Source of the DNA: an uncultured Bryobacteraceae bacterium | GTDB lineage: Bacteria > Acidobacteriota > Terriglobia > Bryobacterales > Bryobacteraceae | DNA: 64,000 bases | Direction: 5' to 3' | NCBI GenBank assembly: GCA_938027685.1 | Contig: CALJAM010000010.1 | Location: 1 to 64,000 of the forward strand | Translations under genes and position numbers: made by a program | The notes under the pieces: generated by a model | Told to the model about the DNA's origin: nothing | The model's database searches: none | The model's input: the letters and a program-made list of their open reading frames with translations, nothing else | In this document: one piece after another, positions 42,743 to 53,312 of the stretch | Numbering within the stretch: position 1 is the first letter of the stretch | Layout: each line of letters begins with the position of its first letter

Positions 42743-43984
42743 CTACTCCGTGTAGCGCTTGAACACCAGACAACCGTTGGTCCCCCCGAAACCGAACGAG
42801 TTCGACATCGCGTACTCGATCTTCATCGGCCTCGCCTGGTTCGGCACGTAATCCAGATCGCAGTCCGGATCTGGCACCTCGTAGTTGATCGTCGGCGGCG
42901 CAATCTGGTCGCGAATGGCCAGCACCGTGATCCCCGCCTCCAGGCCCCCGGCCCCGCCCAGCAGGTGTCCCGTCATGGACTTGGTCGAGCTGACCGCCAG
43001 CTTGTAGGCGTGTTCGCCGAAACACCGCTTGATGGCTAGCGTCTCGATGCGATCGCCTACGTCCGTCGAGGTGCCGTGCGCGTTGATGTACTGCACCTGC
43101 GTGGGTTCGATCCCCGCATCCCGCAGAGCGTTCCGCATCACGCGATAGGCGCCGTCGCCGTCGTCGCACGGCGCCGTGATGTGGAACGCGTCGCCGCTCA
43201 TGCCGTAGCCGACGATCTCGGCCAGGATCGGCGCCCCGCGACGCCGCGCGTGCTCCAGCTCCTCCAGAATGAGCAGGCCCGCCCCTTCTCCCACCACAAA
43301 GCCGTCACGCAGCTTGTCCCACGGGCGGCTGGCGCGCTCCGGCTCGTCGTTGCGCGTCGAAAGCGCGCGCATCGCAGCAAAACCACCGATCCCCATCCGG
43401 CAGATCGGCGCCTCCGAGCCGCCGCATATCATCACGTCCGCGTCACCCCGCTGGATGATCTTGAACGAATCCCCGATCGCGTGCGCCCCCGTCGTGCAGG
43501 CTGTGGCCGTGGCCGAGTTCGGCCCCCTCGCCCCCAACCGGATCGAAACGTAGCCCGCCGCCAGGTTGATGATGGTCGCCGGAATGAAAAATGGCGAAAT
43601 TCGGCGCGGCCCATGCTGCAACAGCGCCTCGAACTCCCGCTCGATGATCTCGAAGCCCCCGATCCCGCTGCCAATGTAAACGCCCACCCGCTCGCTGTTC
43701 TCCGCCGTCACCTTCAGGCCCGACGCCTTCACCGCGAACTCCGTGGCCGCAATCGCGAACTGGATGAAACGGCCCATCTTTCGGAGCTCTTTCCGCTCGA
43801 TGAAATTCTCCGGCTGGAACCCCTTGACCTCCGCCGCGATCCGCGTCGGAAAACCCGAGGCGTCAAAACTCGTGATCGGGCCCACCCCGCTGCGCCCTTC
43901 CAGTATGGCTCGCCAGGTCTCCTCGGTTCCCACTCCCAAAGGCGACACCAAACCCACACCGGTCACTACAACCCTGCGCCACAA
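42743..43984 (-). CDS. fabF: Beta-ketoacyl-ACP synthase II
   Basis: [54 protein letters not shown]. Confidence 0.95.
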   Translation of the reverse strand: MWRRVVVTGVGLVSPLGVGTEETWRAILEGRSGVGPITSFDASGFPTRIAAEVKGFQPENFIERKELRKMGRFIQFAIAATEFAVKASGLKVTAENSERVGVYIGSGIGGFEIIEREFEALLQHGPRRISPFFIPATIINLAAGYVSIRLGARGPNSATATACTTGAHAIGDSFKIIQRGDADVMICGGSEAPICRMGIGGFAAMRALSTRNDEPERASRPWDKLRDGFVVGEGAGLLILEELEHARRRGAPILAEIVGYGMSGDAFHITAPCDDGDGAYRVMRNALRDAGIEPTQVQYINAHGTSTDVGDRIETLAIKRCFGEHAYKLAVSSTKSMTGHLLGGAGGLEAGITVLAIRDQIAPPTINYEVPDPDCDLDYVPNQARPMKIEYAMSNSFGFGGTNGCLVFKRYTE

Positions 43985-44027
43985 GACTCCCCTCCTTTGC
44001 CGCTCTTCCCCGGGGACGAGGCAGACC

Positions 44028-44267
44028 TTACTTCTTGGCCGTCTTTGACTCGATGTATTCGATCGCGTCCTTGACGGTGGTGATCTTCTCGGCGTCCTCG
44101 TCAGGAATCTCCAGCTCGAACGCCTCCTCGAAGGCCATCGTCAGCTCGACAATATCCAGCGAGTCCGCGCCGAGATCGTCCACGAACGAAGCCGTGTTGT
44201 CCACTTGGCTTTCGTCCACTCCCAACTGTTCGGCGATGATCTGTTTTACCTTTTGCTCAACCGACAT
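44028..44267 (-). CDS. acpP: Acyl carrier protein
   Basis: [22 protein letters not shown]...[35 protein letters not shown]. Confidence 0.97.
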   Translation of the reverse strand: MSVEQKVKQIIAEQLGVDESQVDNTASFVDDLGADSLDIVELTMAFEEAFELEIPDEDAEKITTVKDAIEYIESKTAKK

Positions 44268-44387
44268 GAAACCTCCGGAAATCTTCCTCCTCGGCGCCTC
44301 GCTCCGGCGCCGACATGGGCTGCAAACGGTGATTCTAGCCGTGCTCGCCCAGCCGCCGCAACTGCCCTTCGCCCGCCCCACCCACGC

Positions 44388-44393
44388 TACAAT
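44388..44393 (+). promoter_or_regulatory. Putative -10 element TACAAT, leaderless context
   Basis: GCTACAATCCGGATATG; 6 nt to ATG 44400. Confidence 0.4.
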
Positions 44394-44399
44394 CCGGAT

Positions 44400-45275
44400 A
44401 TGCTGCCGCTTTGCAGCCTCCTCGCCTTCGCTCTCGCGGCCGCCCCCCGCCACCTGCAGTTGGACCGCCTGCTGGCGCGCGTCGCCGAAGAAGCCGAGAT
44501 CTTCCGCCAGGCCGCCCTCAACCTCATCGCCCGCGAAACCCTCCGACAGCGCGCCTTGTCGCAGCCGCCCCGCTTTCGTCCCCGCATCGGTAAGCCCCCG
44601 CGCAAACCCACTCCCCTCGACTACCGTACCCGGGAGATCGTTTCCGAGTACGCCTTCGGCCTGCTGCGCGAATCCCCCGATGTGCTCCACGAGTTCCGGC
44701 AGGTTGTCTCCGTCGACGGACGCCCCGTCGGCGATCCTCCCCGCGCACGCCGCAGACTCATTGCAGGCCTGCGATCACCCGACGATCGCGCCAGGCAGCA
44801 ACTCCTGGAAGCCTTCGCCCGCTACACCCTCCGCAGCGCCGCCACGGACCTCGGCCTCGCCCTGCTCGCCTTCACCCCGCGCCGCCTCGCCGATTTCCGC
44901 TTCGAACCCGCCGGCCACGAGCGCGTCGGCGCCGAGCCCGCACTCCTCCTTCGCTTCCGCCAAATCGCCGGTGTCGGCGGGTGGACCGTCTTCGAGAACC
45001 GCCAACTGACCCGCCACCCTTTGCAAGGCCAACTCTGGGTGCGGGAAAACGACGCCCTACCGCTGCGTATCCTCCTCACCAACCGCAGACAACAGGACGA
45101 CCAGGAAGTCCTCGATACCGCCGTCGTCGACTACGCCCCTACTGCCCACGGCGTCCTCGTGCCCGTCTCCGTCGTCCGACGCCTCGCGGCCGGCGACCTG
45201 CTCATCGAGGAAGACGTCTTTCAGTACTCCGACTACCGCATGTTCGCCGCCGACGCCGAGCTCAAGTTCCCATGA
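44400..45275 (+). CDS. Secreted hypothetical protein
   Basis: Signal [16 protein letters not shown]; 291 aa; overlaps next gene by 4 nt. Confidence 0.7.
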   Translation: MLPLCSLLAFALAAAPRHLQLDRLLARVAEEAEIFRQAALNLIARETLRQRALSQPPRFRPRIGKPPRKPTPLDYRTREIVSEYAFGLLRESPDVLHEFRQVVSVDGRPVGDPPRARRRLIAGLRSPDDRARQQLLEAFARYTLRSAATDLGLALLAFTPRRLADFRFEPAGHERVGAEPALLLRFRQIAGVGGWTVFENRQLTRHPLQGQLWVRENDALPLRILLTNRRQQDDQEVLDTAVVDYAPTAHGVLVPVSVVRRLAAGDLLIEEDVFQYSDYRMFAADAELKFP

Positions 45276-45910
45276 AACCTGATTTCCTCTACCTGCATGG
45301 CTTCGCCTCCAGCCCCGCCTCTCAGAAGGCCCGCTTCTTCCGACAGAAGCTCGAGGCCGAAGGCTGCCGCCTCGAGGTCCCGGACCTGGCTCAGGGCGAC
45401 TTCGAGAATCTCACCATCACCGCCCAGTTGCACGTCATCGAGCGCCTCGCCGCAGGCCGCCCCCTCGTCCTGATCGGATCCAGCCTGGGCGGCTACCTGG
45501 CCGCTCTCTACGCCGCGCGCCATCCCGAAATCGAGCGCCTCCTGCTGCTGGCGCCCGCCTTCGGCTTCGCACGGCGATGGACCGCCGCGCTGGGCCCGGA
45601 GGCGGACCAATGGAAACAAAAAGGCTATAGAATGGTTTATCACTACGGCGAGGGCCGCTTCCTTCCCATCCGTTACGCCCTCATCGAGGACGGCCTCCGC
45701 TACGAGGACCAGCCCTCCGTCTCTCAACCCGTCCTCATCTTCCACGGCCTCCGCGACTCCATCGTGCCCCCATCGGTCTCCGCCGAATTCGCCCGTCTCC
45801 AGCCGAACGTCCGCCTCGAGCTGGTGGACTCCGACCACGACCTCCTCGACGTCCTCGACCGCATCTGGGCGCGCGCCAGGGATTTCCTGCTCGCCTCCTC
45901 GACCTGCTGA
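45272..45910 (+). CDS. YqiA/YcfP-like alpha/beta hydrolase esterase
   Basis: FLYLHGFASSPASQKARFF; LIGSSLGGYLAALYAARH; PVLIFHGLRDSIVPP. Confidence 0.88.
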   Translation: MKPDFLYLHGFASSPASQKARFFRQKLEAEGCRLEVPDLAQGDFENLTITAQLHVIERLAAGRPLVLIGSSLGGYLAALYAARHPEIERLLLLAPAFGFARRWTAALGPEADQWKQKGYRMVYHYGEGRFLPIRYALIEDGLRYEDQPSVSQPVLIFHGLRDSIVPPSVSAEFARLQPNVRLELVDSDHDLLDVLDRIWARARDFLLASSTC

Positions 45911-46089
45911 GCTGCCTCGCTGCCCTCCCGTCGTCTTCCAACGATTGGATTTTAGGGTGCGCGCAGGGCGGCTGTGTTACAATTTGCTGTAGACGGGTAA
46001 CGGTGGGCGGCGCGGTCACATCTAAGCTCTGGGGAGCCTAAGGGCCCGCAAGGATTCTGCGGCGCGCATCGTTCCCCTCAACGGCAACC

Positions 46090-47112
46090 ATGCCAGAAGC
46101 TTCCGCCAGGCAGCAGTCGCACCAGCTCCCAAATGATACGAGCGCCCTTGGAGTGCGCCCCGAAGATCACCTCGCCAGACTCCTGCCGGTCGAAACGCAG
46201 ATCCCTTGGTACCGCTCCTTCTGGACCAATCTGCGCGATACCATCCGCCCGCCCAAATTGCCGCCCCTCGAGCTCACCTCCAAGCCCGTCGCCGTCAAAG
46301 ACATCTGGGGCGAATACCGCTACGGACGGCAGGCCGGGCTGACCTCGGCTCTCATCCACGGCCTGGCCGTGGTCCTGCTCTTTACCGCCGCATCCAGCCC
46401 CGTGGTCCAGAAGACCGTTCGCGATACGGTCACCCTGGTCGCGCCTGACATCGCACCCTACCTGCCTCCGCTCAAGCCGAAGGACACCCAAATGGGCGGA
46501 GGCGGCGGTGGAGGTGACCGCTCCCCCTTGCCCCCCAGCAAAGGCCGCCTGCCGCGGCCCTCCTTCCGCCAGTTCACTCCGCCCACTGCTGTCATTCAGA
46601 ACCCCAACCCCAAGCTGGCGATCGAGCCCACTCTCATCATGCCGCCGGACACGCCTCTACCCAGCGTCAATCTGCCCAACTACGGCGATCCCCTCGCCAA
46701 ACTCGGCCCCCCTTCCAGCGGCCCTGGCTTCGGCGGCGGCATCGGAACCGGCTCGGGCGGCGGCGTGGGCCCTGGCCGCGGCGGCGGCTACGGCCCCGGT
46801 GAAGGTGGCGGCATCGGCGGCGGCGTCTACCGCATCGGAGGCGGCGTCTCGGCCCCCGTCGTGCTCTACAAGGTCGAACCCGAATACTCCGAGGAAGCGC
46901 GCAAGGCCAAGTACCAGGGCACCGTCGTCCTCTCCATCATCATCGACGAGCAGGGGCGGCCCCGTGACCTCAAGGTGATCCGACCCCTCGGTATGGGCCT
47001 CGACGAAAAAGCCATCGAGGCGGTCTCCAAGTGGCGCTTCCGCCCCGGCTATAAGGACGGCAAGCCGGTCGCCGTCATCGCCACCGTCGAGGTCAACTTC
47101 CGCCTGCTCTGA
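46090..47112 (+). CDS. TonB family energy transducer with Gly-rich linker
   Basis: C-terminal PEYSEEARKAKYQGTVVLSIIIDEQGRPRDLKVIRPLGMGLDEKAIEAVSKWRFRPGYKDGKPV. Confidence 0.9.
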   Translation: MPEASARQQSHQLPNDTSALGVRPEDHLARLLPVETQIPWYRSFWTNLRDTIRPPKLPPLELTSKPVAVKDIWGEYRYGRQAGLTSALIHGLAVVLLFTAASSPVVQKTVRDTVTLVAPDIAPYLPPLKPKDTQMGGGGGGGDRSPLPPSKGRLPRPSFRQFTPPTAVIQNPNPKLAIEPTLIMPPDTPLPSVNLPNYGDPLAKLGPPSSGPGFGGGIGTGSGGGVGPGRGGGYGPGEGGGIGGGVYRIGGGVSAPVVLYKVEPEYSEEARKAKYQGTVVLSIIIDEQGRPRDLKVIRPLGMGLDEKAIEAVSKWRFRPGYKDGKPVAVIATVEVNFRLL

Positions 47113-47202
47113 TGGGCCTGAATGCCACGCCCGGCCTCAGGCTGCCGGCCCGCCGCGCAAAACTCTCTTTCCGCCTTTGCTGAAGCTTCGCTCGCCCCGG
47201 CC

Positions 47203-47562
47203 TCACCCCTCGGTCCTCCGCGCCGAGTCACATTCCGGGCACGGGCAGAGGTCCCTCAGATACTCCCACGTGTAAATCCCCGTGCTGTGCCCGTCGCTCC
47301 AGATCAGGCTCAGGGCGTAGTTGCCCACCGGCTCGGCCCTCAGTAGCCGCAACGCCGGCTGGAACATGGGGAATGGCGAGCTCTGCGCCCCGCCGCGACC
47401 GCGACTTTCCGTACACGTCGCGCACGGACATCGGTCCCGAAGATAGCGCAGCCCGTACTCGCTGCGGTGCCCGTCACCCCACTCGATCACCAGCCCTCGC
47501 GATTTCGAGACCGATACCCGCGTCGCATCGTACCGCCCGCGACGCTCAGACCCGCTGGACAT
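47203..47562 (-). CDS. DUF971 (gamma-butyrobetaine hydroxylase-like N-terminal) protein
   Basis: LVIEWGDGHRSEYGLRYLRDRCPCATC...LIWSDGHSTGIYTWEYLRDLCPCPEC. Confidence 0.9.
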   Translation of the reverse strand: MSSGSERRGRYDATRVSVSKSRGLVIEWGDGHRSEYGLRYLRDRCPCATCTESRGRGGAQSSPFPMFQPALRLLRAEPVGNYALSLIWSDGHSTGIYTWEYLRDLCPCPECDSARRTEG

Positions 47563-49834
47563 CCCGCACCCCGGAGACCCGTCGCATCGCGCCCAGCAAG
47601 CGCTCCAGTTGCTTCTTGTCCCTGACCTCGATCGTCATGTCGACCACCGCGGCATCGCCGTGCGCAGCGTCCCCCCGCGCCTCCAGCGTGCGAATGTTCA
47701 CGTTCTCATTGAACAAAATCGTCGTCAAATGATTCAGCATCCCGGGACGATCCTCGATGTGCGCCACCAGCTTCACCGGATACGATTGCCCGCTCGGCGG
47801 ACCCCACTCCACATCGATCCGTCGCTCCACCTCGTACAGCAGGTTCTGCACGTTCGGACACCAGGTCGCGTGAACCGCCACGCCTTTGCCCCGCGTAATG
47901 TAGCCCACGATGGGCTCCCCGCAAATGGGATTGCAGCACTTGGCGCGGTAGATCAGAATGTCGTCCACGCCCTTCACCCGCAGAACCAGATCGCCCGCCT
48001 CCGCCGCTCGCCCCGCAGGAGGTCCGGGCGGCGCCGAGGCCGCCGTCTCCTGATTTTCCGGCCCTCCGGCCGGCGCGATCTTCTGCAGGATCTTCCGCGG
48101 CGAAAACCGCCCGTAACCCAGCGCAGCGTACAGGTCCTCCAGCTTCGCGTACCCGTACTCGTTCGCCACCCGCTCCAACTCGCCGCGCGTCGTCTTGGCC
48201 AACTGCACGCCCAACCGCCGCGCCTCCCGCTCCAGGTACTTCTGCCCGATCTCGATCGCCTTCGCTCGCTCCGCCGCGTTGATGACCGCCTTGATCTTCT
48301 GCCGCGCCCGCGACGTCTTCACCAGCGCCAGCCAGTCCTTGCTCGGCAGATGGCCCGGCTGCGTCAGAATCTCCACCACGTCCCCGTTCCGCAGCGTGTA
48401 GCGCAGCGGCACGATCCGTCCGTTCACCTTCGCCCCCACGCAGGTGTGCCCCACCTCCGTGTGAATCGCGTAGGCGAAGTCGATCGGCGTGGCCTCCCGC
48501 GGCAGCACGATCACCTTGCCCCGCGGCGTGAAGGTGTAAACCTCCTCCGGATATAGGTCCACCTTCAGCGTCGACAGGAAGTCTCGCGAATCGCGCATCT
48601 CCTGCACCCAGTCGAGCAGGTGCCGCAACCACGCGATGCGCTGCTCCTCCTGCTGACCGCTCGTCTTGCTGCCTTCCTTGTACTTCCAGTGCGCTGCGAT
48701 GCCCTCCTCGGCTATGCGGTGCATCTGCTCGGTCCGGATCTGCACCTCGAATGGCTGGCCCCCGGGACCCATCACCGACGTGTGCAGCGACTGGTAAAGA
48801 TTCGGACGCGGGATGTTGATGAAGTCCTTGATCCGCCCGGGTATGTGCGGCCAGCGACCGTGAATGATCCCCAGCGCCGCGTAGCAGTTCCTGACCGTGT
48901 CCGTGATCACCCGCACCGCCAGCAGGTCGTAAACCTGTTCGATCGTAATCTTCTGCCGCTTCAGTTTCTGATAGGTCGAGTAAACCCCCTTGATCCGACC
49001 TTCCACCCGCGCGGGAATCCCCTCGCGCGTGAGCATCTCCAGAATCTCCCGCTGGATCTGCTCCAGAAATTCCTGGCTGGCCCGCTGCCGCGACTCGATC
49101 GCATCCCGTATCTCGGCGTACGCCTCCGGCTCCAGATACGAAAAGGCCAGGTCCTCCAGCTCGCGCCGGATTGCGCCCATTCCCAACCGGTGCGCGATGG
49201 GCGCGTAGATCTCCAAGGTTTCCTCCGCCACCCGCTTCTGCTTTTCCGGCGCGCAGAACGCCAGCGTCCGCATGTTGTGCAGGCGATCGGCCAGCTTCAC
49301 CAGAATCACCCGCAGATCGTTCACCATCGCAAGCAGCATCTTGCGGACGCTTTCCGCCTGACGCTCCTCGGCCGAGTAGAACTCCAGCTTGCTCAGCTTG
49401 GTCACGCCGTCGACGCAGCGGGCCACTTCCTCGCCGAACTCCCGTCGGAGCTCCTCCAGCGTCGCCGACGTGTCTTCCGCCACGTCGTGCAGCAGCGCCG
49501 TCTGAAGACACACCAGGTCCATGTTCATCTCCGCCAGGATGGCCGCCACTCCCACCGGGTGCGTGATGTACGGCTCCCCCGAGTCGCGACGCTGATGCGC
49601 GTGGCAACGCTGCGCGAAGCGAAAGGCTTTCTCGAGTGCGGCGAGATCCTCCGCAGGAAGGGTGTTCTTCAGGCGGGCGACAAGCTCGCGGTACAGCCCC
49701 TCCCCCGGCCCCTCATCGACGACGGGCGGCCGAGAGGTCGCAATCGACGCCATGACCGGAACGGGCATCCCCGTCGCCGGACAGTTCGGATCGCCCTCCA
49801 TGTGAAGAAAGCGGGCGGCGCAGGCTCCCCGCAC
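47546..49834 (-). CDS. relA: Bifunctional (p)ppGpp synthetase/hydrolase (RelA/SpoT; HD, synthetase, TGS, ACT)
   Basis: HQRRDSGEPYITHPVGVAAILAEM; LLHDVAEDTSATLEEL; YQSLHTSVMGPGGQPFEVQIRTEQMHRIAEEGIAAHWKYK; C-terminal ACT. Start GTG 49834 or ATG 49801. Confidence 0.96.
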   Translation of the reverse strand: MRGACAARFLHMEGDPNCPATGMPVPVMASIATSRPPVVDEGPGEGLYRELVARLKNTLPAEDLAALEKAFRFAQRCHAHQRRDSGEPYITHPVGVAAILAEMNMDLVCLQTALLHDVAEDTSATLEELRREFGEEVARCVDGVTKLSKLEFYSAEERQAESVRKMLLAMVNDLRVILVKLADRLHNMRTLAFCAPEKQKRVAEETLEIYAPIAHRLGMGAIRRELEDLAFSYLEPEAYAEIRDAIESRQRASQEFLEQIQREILEMLTREGIPARVEGRIKGVYSTYQKLKRQKITIEQVYDLLAVRVITDTVRNCYAALGIIHGRWPHIPGRIKDFINIPRPNLYQSLHTSVMGPGGQPFEVQIRTEQMHRIAEEGIAAHWKYKEGSKTSGQQEEQRIAWLRHLLDWVQEMRDSRDFLSTLKVDLYPEEVYTFTPRGKVIVLPREATPIDFAYAIHTEVGHTCVGAKVNGRIVPLRYTLRNGDVVEILTQPGHLPSKDWLALVKTSRARQKIKAVINAAERAKAIEIGQKYLEREARRLGVQLAKTTRGELERVANEYGYAKLEDLYAALGYGRFSPRKILQKIAPAGGPENQETAASAPPGPPAGRAAEAGDLVLRVKGVDDILIYRAKCCNPICGEPIVGYITRGKGVAVHATWCPNVQNLLYEVERRIDVEWGPPSGQSYPVKLVAHIEDRPGMLNHLTTILFNENVNIRTLEARGDAAHGDAAVVDMTIEVRDKKQLERLLGAMRRVSGVRDVQRV

Positions 49835-49845
49835 CGCCCGCTTGT

Positions 49846-49851
49846 ATTATA
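49846..49851 (-). promoter_or_regulatory. Putative -10 element TATAAT for relA
   Basis: Perfect TATAAT on the minus strand just upstream of the GTG 49834 / ATG 49801 candidate starts. Confidence 0.4.
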
Positions 49852-49872
49852 ACTCGCGTCTCCGGATCGGCG

Positions 49873-50667
49873 TTACGGAACGCCTCCCAGCGCGCCGCCC
49901 GTCTTCTGCTTCTTCGTCTCCAGCGTCTTCTGCACCCAGTTATCCGCCGTGTCCCAGTCCCGCTTGTACGCCTGCTCCGTCTCCTGCAGGTCCGCCCGCT
50001 GCCGATAGAGCAGGTTCATGTAGGCCATCGCGTCGTCGTACTGCGGGTCCAGCTCCAGCGCCTTCTCCAGATGCTTCATGCCCGCTTCGATCATCTCCAG
50101 GTTCTTCTGCCGGAGCTGATCGCGCACCTTCTTGTCCTTCAGCGGACCCGGATCCTCCGGCCTCATGCCCAGCTTGGCGCGCGCTTCGGCGTTGTCCTGG
50201 AACGCCTTCGTCCACGCGATCACGCCCAGCGTGTAGTAGGCCTCCTTGTTGTTGGGATTCACCTCGATCAGCTTGTTGTACCACTCCGCCGCCTCGTCGA
50301 ACTTCTTCTGGTTGAAGTAAAGCGACGCGATCGAGGCGATCGCAACCTCGTTCTTCGGATCCTGCTCGAGTACCCGCAGGAACTCCTGGTGCGCGTTTTC
50401 CGCGAACTGGAGATTCTCCGGCGACTCCGCGCCCGGAATGTACTGCACCATGTACGCCGTCGCCAAGTACAGACGCGCGGTGGGGAAAGTGGGATCCAGC
50501 GCGATCGCTTGCTTGAAATGCTCGATCGCCTCCGGATAGCGCGCATTCTTGTACGCTTGCACCCCCTTGTTCAGATGATCCCGCGCCCTCAGCTTCTGGC
50601 AACCGGCGCTCACCATCAGCGTCGCCGCAGCACAAACCAATGCCGCAATCCTTCGCTTGCTGCTCAT
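49873..50667 (-). CDS. TPR lipoprotein
   Basis: Lipobox MVSAGC; NKGVQAYKNARYPEAIEHFKQAIALDPTFPTARLYLATAY. Confidence 0.88.
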   Translation of the reverse strand: MSSKRRIAALVCAAATLMVSAGCQKLRARDHLNKGVQAYKNARYPEAIEHFKQAIALDPTFPTARLYLATAYMVQYIPGAESPENLQFAENAHQEFLRVLEQDPKNEVAIASIASLYFNQKKFDEAAEWYNKLIEVNPNNKEAYYTLGVIAWTKAFQDNAEARAKLGMRPEDPGPLKDKKVRDQLRQKNLEMIEAGMKHLEKALELDPQYDDAMAYMNLLYRQRADLQETEQAYKRDWDTADNWVQKTLETKKQKTGGALGGVP

Positions 50668-50701
50668 GCTGACTCCTGTTCGCGCAAATGCGGTCCGACC
50701 G

Positions 50702-51127
50702 TCACTGCCCGGCCTCGATCTTGGCCGTCATCAGTCCCACCTTGTCGATGCCGGCCCCCTTCGCGATGTCGATCGCCCGCGCCACGTACTGGAACTCCAG
50801 ATCGGGATCGCCCTTCACGAACACTACCCGCTCGGCACGCGTCTTGAAGATCTCTTCCAGCCGCCGGCCAAGGCGATTGAAATCGCTCGGCTCCTGGTTG
50901 ATCATCACCGAATGGTCCTTGTTGATCACGATCACCACCGTGCGCTGATCCGCCGCGTCCGCCTTCGAACCCGGCGGCGGCGGCTGCGGCACCAGCGTGT
51001 CCAGCCCATAAGGCGTCGTGGGCGTGATCACCATGAAGATGATCAACAGCACCAGCAGCACGTCAATGAACGGCACGACGTTGGGGTCGGCCACCGGGCC
51101 TTTGCCAGTACCGACTTGCATTCCCAT
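50702..51127 (-). CDS. exbD: ExbD/TolR biopolymer transport protein
   Basis: PNVVPFIDVLLVLLIIFMVITP; periplasmic domain. Confidence 0.93.
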   Translation of the reverse strand: MGMQVGTGKGPVADPNVVPFIDVLLVLLIIFMVITPTTPYGLDTLVPQPPPPGSKADAADQRTVVIVINKDHSVMINQEPSDFNRLGRRLEEIFKTRAERVVFVKGDPDLEFQYVARAIDIAKGAGIDKVGLMTAKIEAGQ

Positions 51128-51163
51128 AGACCAATCTCCTCCCGCAGCAGCTCCCTCGCGCGC

Positions 51164-51604
51164 TCACGGCGTCGCCGCCGCTGCCGCTCCCTTCTCCTTG
51201 ATCTGTTCCGTCAGTAGACCGATCTGATCCACTCCCGCCGAGCGCAGATTGTCCACCACTTCCACCACCCGCTCGTAGCGGGCCCGCGCGTCGCTGCGGA
51301 TGTAAACCATCTTGTCCAGCCGGTTCACCAAAAGGTCCTTCACCTTGCTGGGCAACTGGTCCGGGGGCATCTGAGTGGTGCCCAAAAACGTCCTCCCGTC
51401 GCGCGTCACCGCGATCAGAATGGCGTCATCCTTGTCGGCAGCCTGCATCGCGATCGGGTTGCGCGTCTTGACCATGTCCACGCTGATGCCCTTCGTCAAC
51501 ATCGGCGTCACCACCATGAAGATGATCAACAGCACCAGCATGACGTCCACCATGGGCACCACGTTCGGTGTGGATACCGGCGGGGGCATTTCCCTTCTTG
51601 CCAT
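51164..51604 (-). CDS. exbD: ExbD/TolR biopolymer transport protein, second copy
   Basis: PNVVPMVDVMLVLLIIFMVVTPML; trimmed to MARREMPPP. Confidence 0.93.
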   Translation of the reverse strand: MARREMPPPVSTPNVVPMVDVMLVLLIIFMVVTPMLTKGISVDMVKTRNPIAMQAADKDDAILIAVTRDGRTFLGTTQMPPDQLPSKVKDLLVNRLDKMVYIRSDARARYERVVEVVDNLRSAGVDQIGLLTEQIKEKGAAAAATP

Positions 51605-51694
51605 CGTTCTGCCTCCTCCGTGCGCGTTCCCCTGCACGGCGGGGCCGCTCCGGCCCCGCCCCGACAGGTTTTCAACTCGCCGGACTCGTCTCTG

Positions 51695-52423
51695 TTACTT
51701 GCTCACCCGCTGCGAGCGCTTCAGGAAGTAGTCGATCAACTCCGAGCTGGAGTTGCTCATCTCGACGTCGAAGCCCTCGATGCGGCTCGTGAAAGCATTG
51801 AACGCCCAAAACGCCGGCACTGCCACGAACAGACCGATCGCCGTCGCCACCAGCGCCTCGGAAATACCGCCCGCGACCGCGCCCAGACCCGTGGACTTCT
51901 CGGTCGAAATGCCGTGGAACGCGTTGATGATCCCCACCACGGTCCCGAATAGGCCCACGAACGGCGCCGTCGCTCCGATCGTCGCCAGCGTCGGCACACC
52001 GCGCTTCAGCTCCGCGTGCACGATCGCCTCGGCCCGCTCCAAAGCACGCCGCGATGCCTCGATCTCCTCGCCCGGTATCTCCGAGCTCATCTGGTGCGCG
52101 CGGAACTCCTGCAGGCCCGCCACCACCACCTTCGCCAGGTGGCTCTTCTTGTACCGATCGGCGATCTTGATCGCCTCATCCAGCTTGCCCTCGCGCAGCG
52201 CGCCCGCCACCGCCGGCGCAAACAGCCGCGACTGCTTGCGCGCGGCGTTGAACGCCAGCACACGATCGATCATCACGCCGATGGACCAGGCGGACATGAA
52301 GAACAGGATCACCACTACGATCTTCGCCACCAGGCCCATCTGGTTCCACAACGAGCGAATGTCCCAACCTACGGCCGCCTCTTGCAGCAGCAGAAACGAC
52401 CAGACTTGCAATTGTAGAAGCAT
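51695..52423 (-). CDS. exbB: ExbB/TolQ/MotA proton channel family protein
   Basis: [28 protein letters not shown]...[27 protein letters not shown]. Confidence 0.94.
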   Translation of the reverse strand: MLLQLQVWSFLLLQEAAVGWDIRSLWNQMGLVAKIVVVILFFMSAWSIGVMIDRVLAFNAARKQSRLFAPAVAGALREGKLDEAIKIADRYKKSHLAKVVVAGLQEFRAHQMSSEIPGEEIEASRRALERAEAIVHAELKRGVPTLATIGATAPFVGLFGTVVGIINAFHGISTEKSTGLGAVAGGISEALVATAIGLFVAVPAFWAFNAFTSRIEGFDVEMSNSSSELIDYFLKRSQRVSK

Positions 52424-52477
52424 CTTCCTCTTCTCCTGCGAGTTGAAATTCCGTCTTGCGACGTATGGAAACCCTTC

Positions 52478-53260
52478 CTACTGGCTCAGTGTGAAGTTCA
52501 CGTCGATCTGCGTGATCACTTCCACCGGCTCGCCGTTCAGCAACGTCGGCTGGTAGCGCCACTGCTTCACCGCCTCCAGCGCCGCCGGGATCAACAGCGG
52601 GTGCCCCGAGATCACCTGCAGGTTCTGAATCGTGCCGTCGACGCCGATCACCGCCGTCAGTCGAACCACCCCCTGAATCCGCGCCTGCTTCGCCAGCGGA
52701 GGATAGATCGGCTTCGGCGCGTAGATCAGCTTGGCCTGCTGTACGTTGCCGCCCACACGGATCCGCTGGATCTCCTTCGGCTTCTGTACCTCCACCTTCG
52801 GAGGAGGAGGCGGCGGAGCAGCCACCGGAGCCGCCGAAATGATCCCGCCGATGACGCCGCCAGGCGACCCGCCGGGCACGCCACCCGGCACGCCGCCAAC
52901 CACCCCCACCGCGCCCGCCGAAGGCGGCGGAAGCTCGTCTTCCTTGATCATGGCGATTTCCTTCGGTATCTGCCTCGGCGCCATCAACCGCCCCGCGTCG
53001 AACTGCCGCGGTATCACCTTCACCACCTTCACCGGCGCTGCCGCCGGCGGCGGAGGCGGAGGCGGCGGAGGAGGAGGCGCCACCAGGAAACTCGTCAACG
53101 TCCCCCGAGGAATCGTGTCCGTGTAAATCAGGGGGATCAGAATCAGGATCATCACCAGAAACGACTGGCCGATGAAGGAAACCACCACGGTCCACGGCCG
53201 GCGGGTCTTCACCGCCGTATCCAGCAAGCTCTGCTCAAACATTTCCGTTGCCCTTCCCAA
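52478..53260 (-). CDS. tonB: TonB family energy transducer with polyproline linker
   Basis: [79 protein letters not shown]. Confidence 0.92.
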   Translation of the reverse strand: MGRATEMFEQSLLDTAVKTRRPWTVVVSFIGQSFLVMILILIPLIYTDTIPRGTLTSFLVAPPPPPPPPPPPAAAPVKVVKVIPRQFDAGRLMAPRQIPKEIAMIKEDELPPPSAGAVGVVGGVPGGVPGGSPGGVIGGIISAAPVAAPPPPPPKVEVQKPKEIQRIRVGGNVQQAKLIYAPKPIYPPLAKQARIQGVVRLTAVIGVDGTIQNLQVISGHPLLIPAALEAVKQWRYQPTLLNGEPVEVITQIDVNFTLSQ

Positions 53261-53312
53261 CCCAGGACGCCCCTCCGCCCTGCCCAGGGCGGCTCCCAGG
53301 CGCCCGTCAATC

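Noticed and set aside
44028-44690. 220-aa ORF as a larger ACP fusion
   Set aside because: Only the last 79 aa match ACP; the upstream portion is antisense to the 44400 gene.
46735-46860. GGCGGC-rich repetitive DNA as a possible repeat/CRISPR-like element
   Set aside because: It encodes the Gly-rich TonB linker in frame; no direct repeat/spacer structure.
47706-49607. 633-aa (-) ORF in an alternative frame of relA, and 48620..49852 (+) 410-aa ORF
   Set aside because: Both overlap the well-supported RelA/SpoT frame and lack family motifs.
53030-53100. GGCGGAGG-type tandem repeat
   Set aside because: Codes for the polyproline stretch of TonB on the minus strand; not an independent element.
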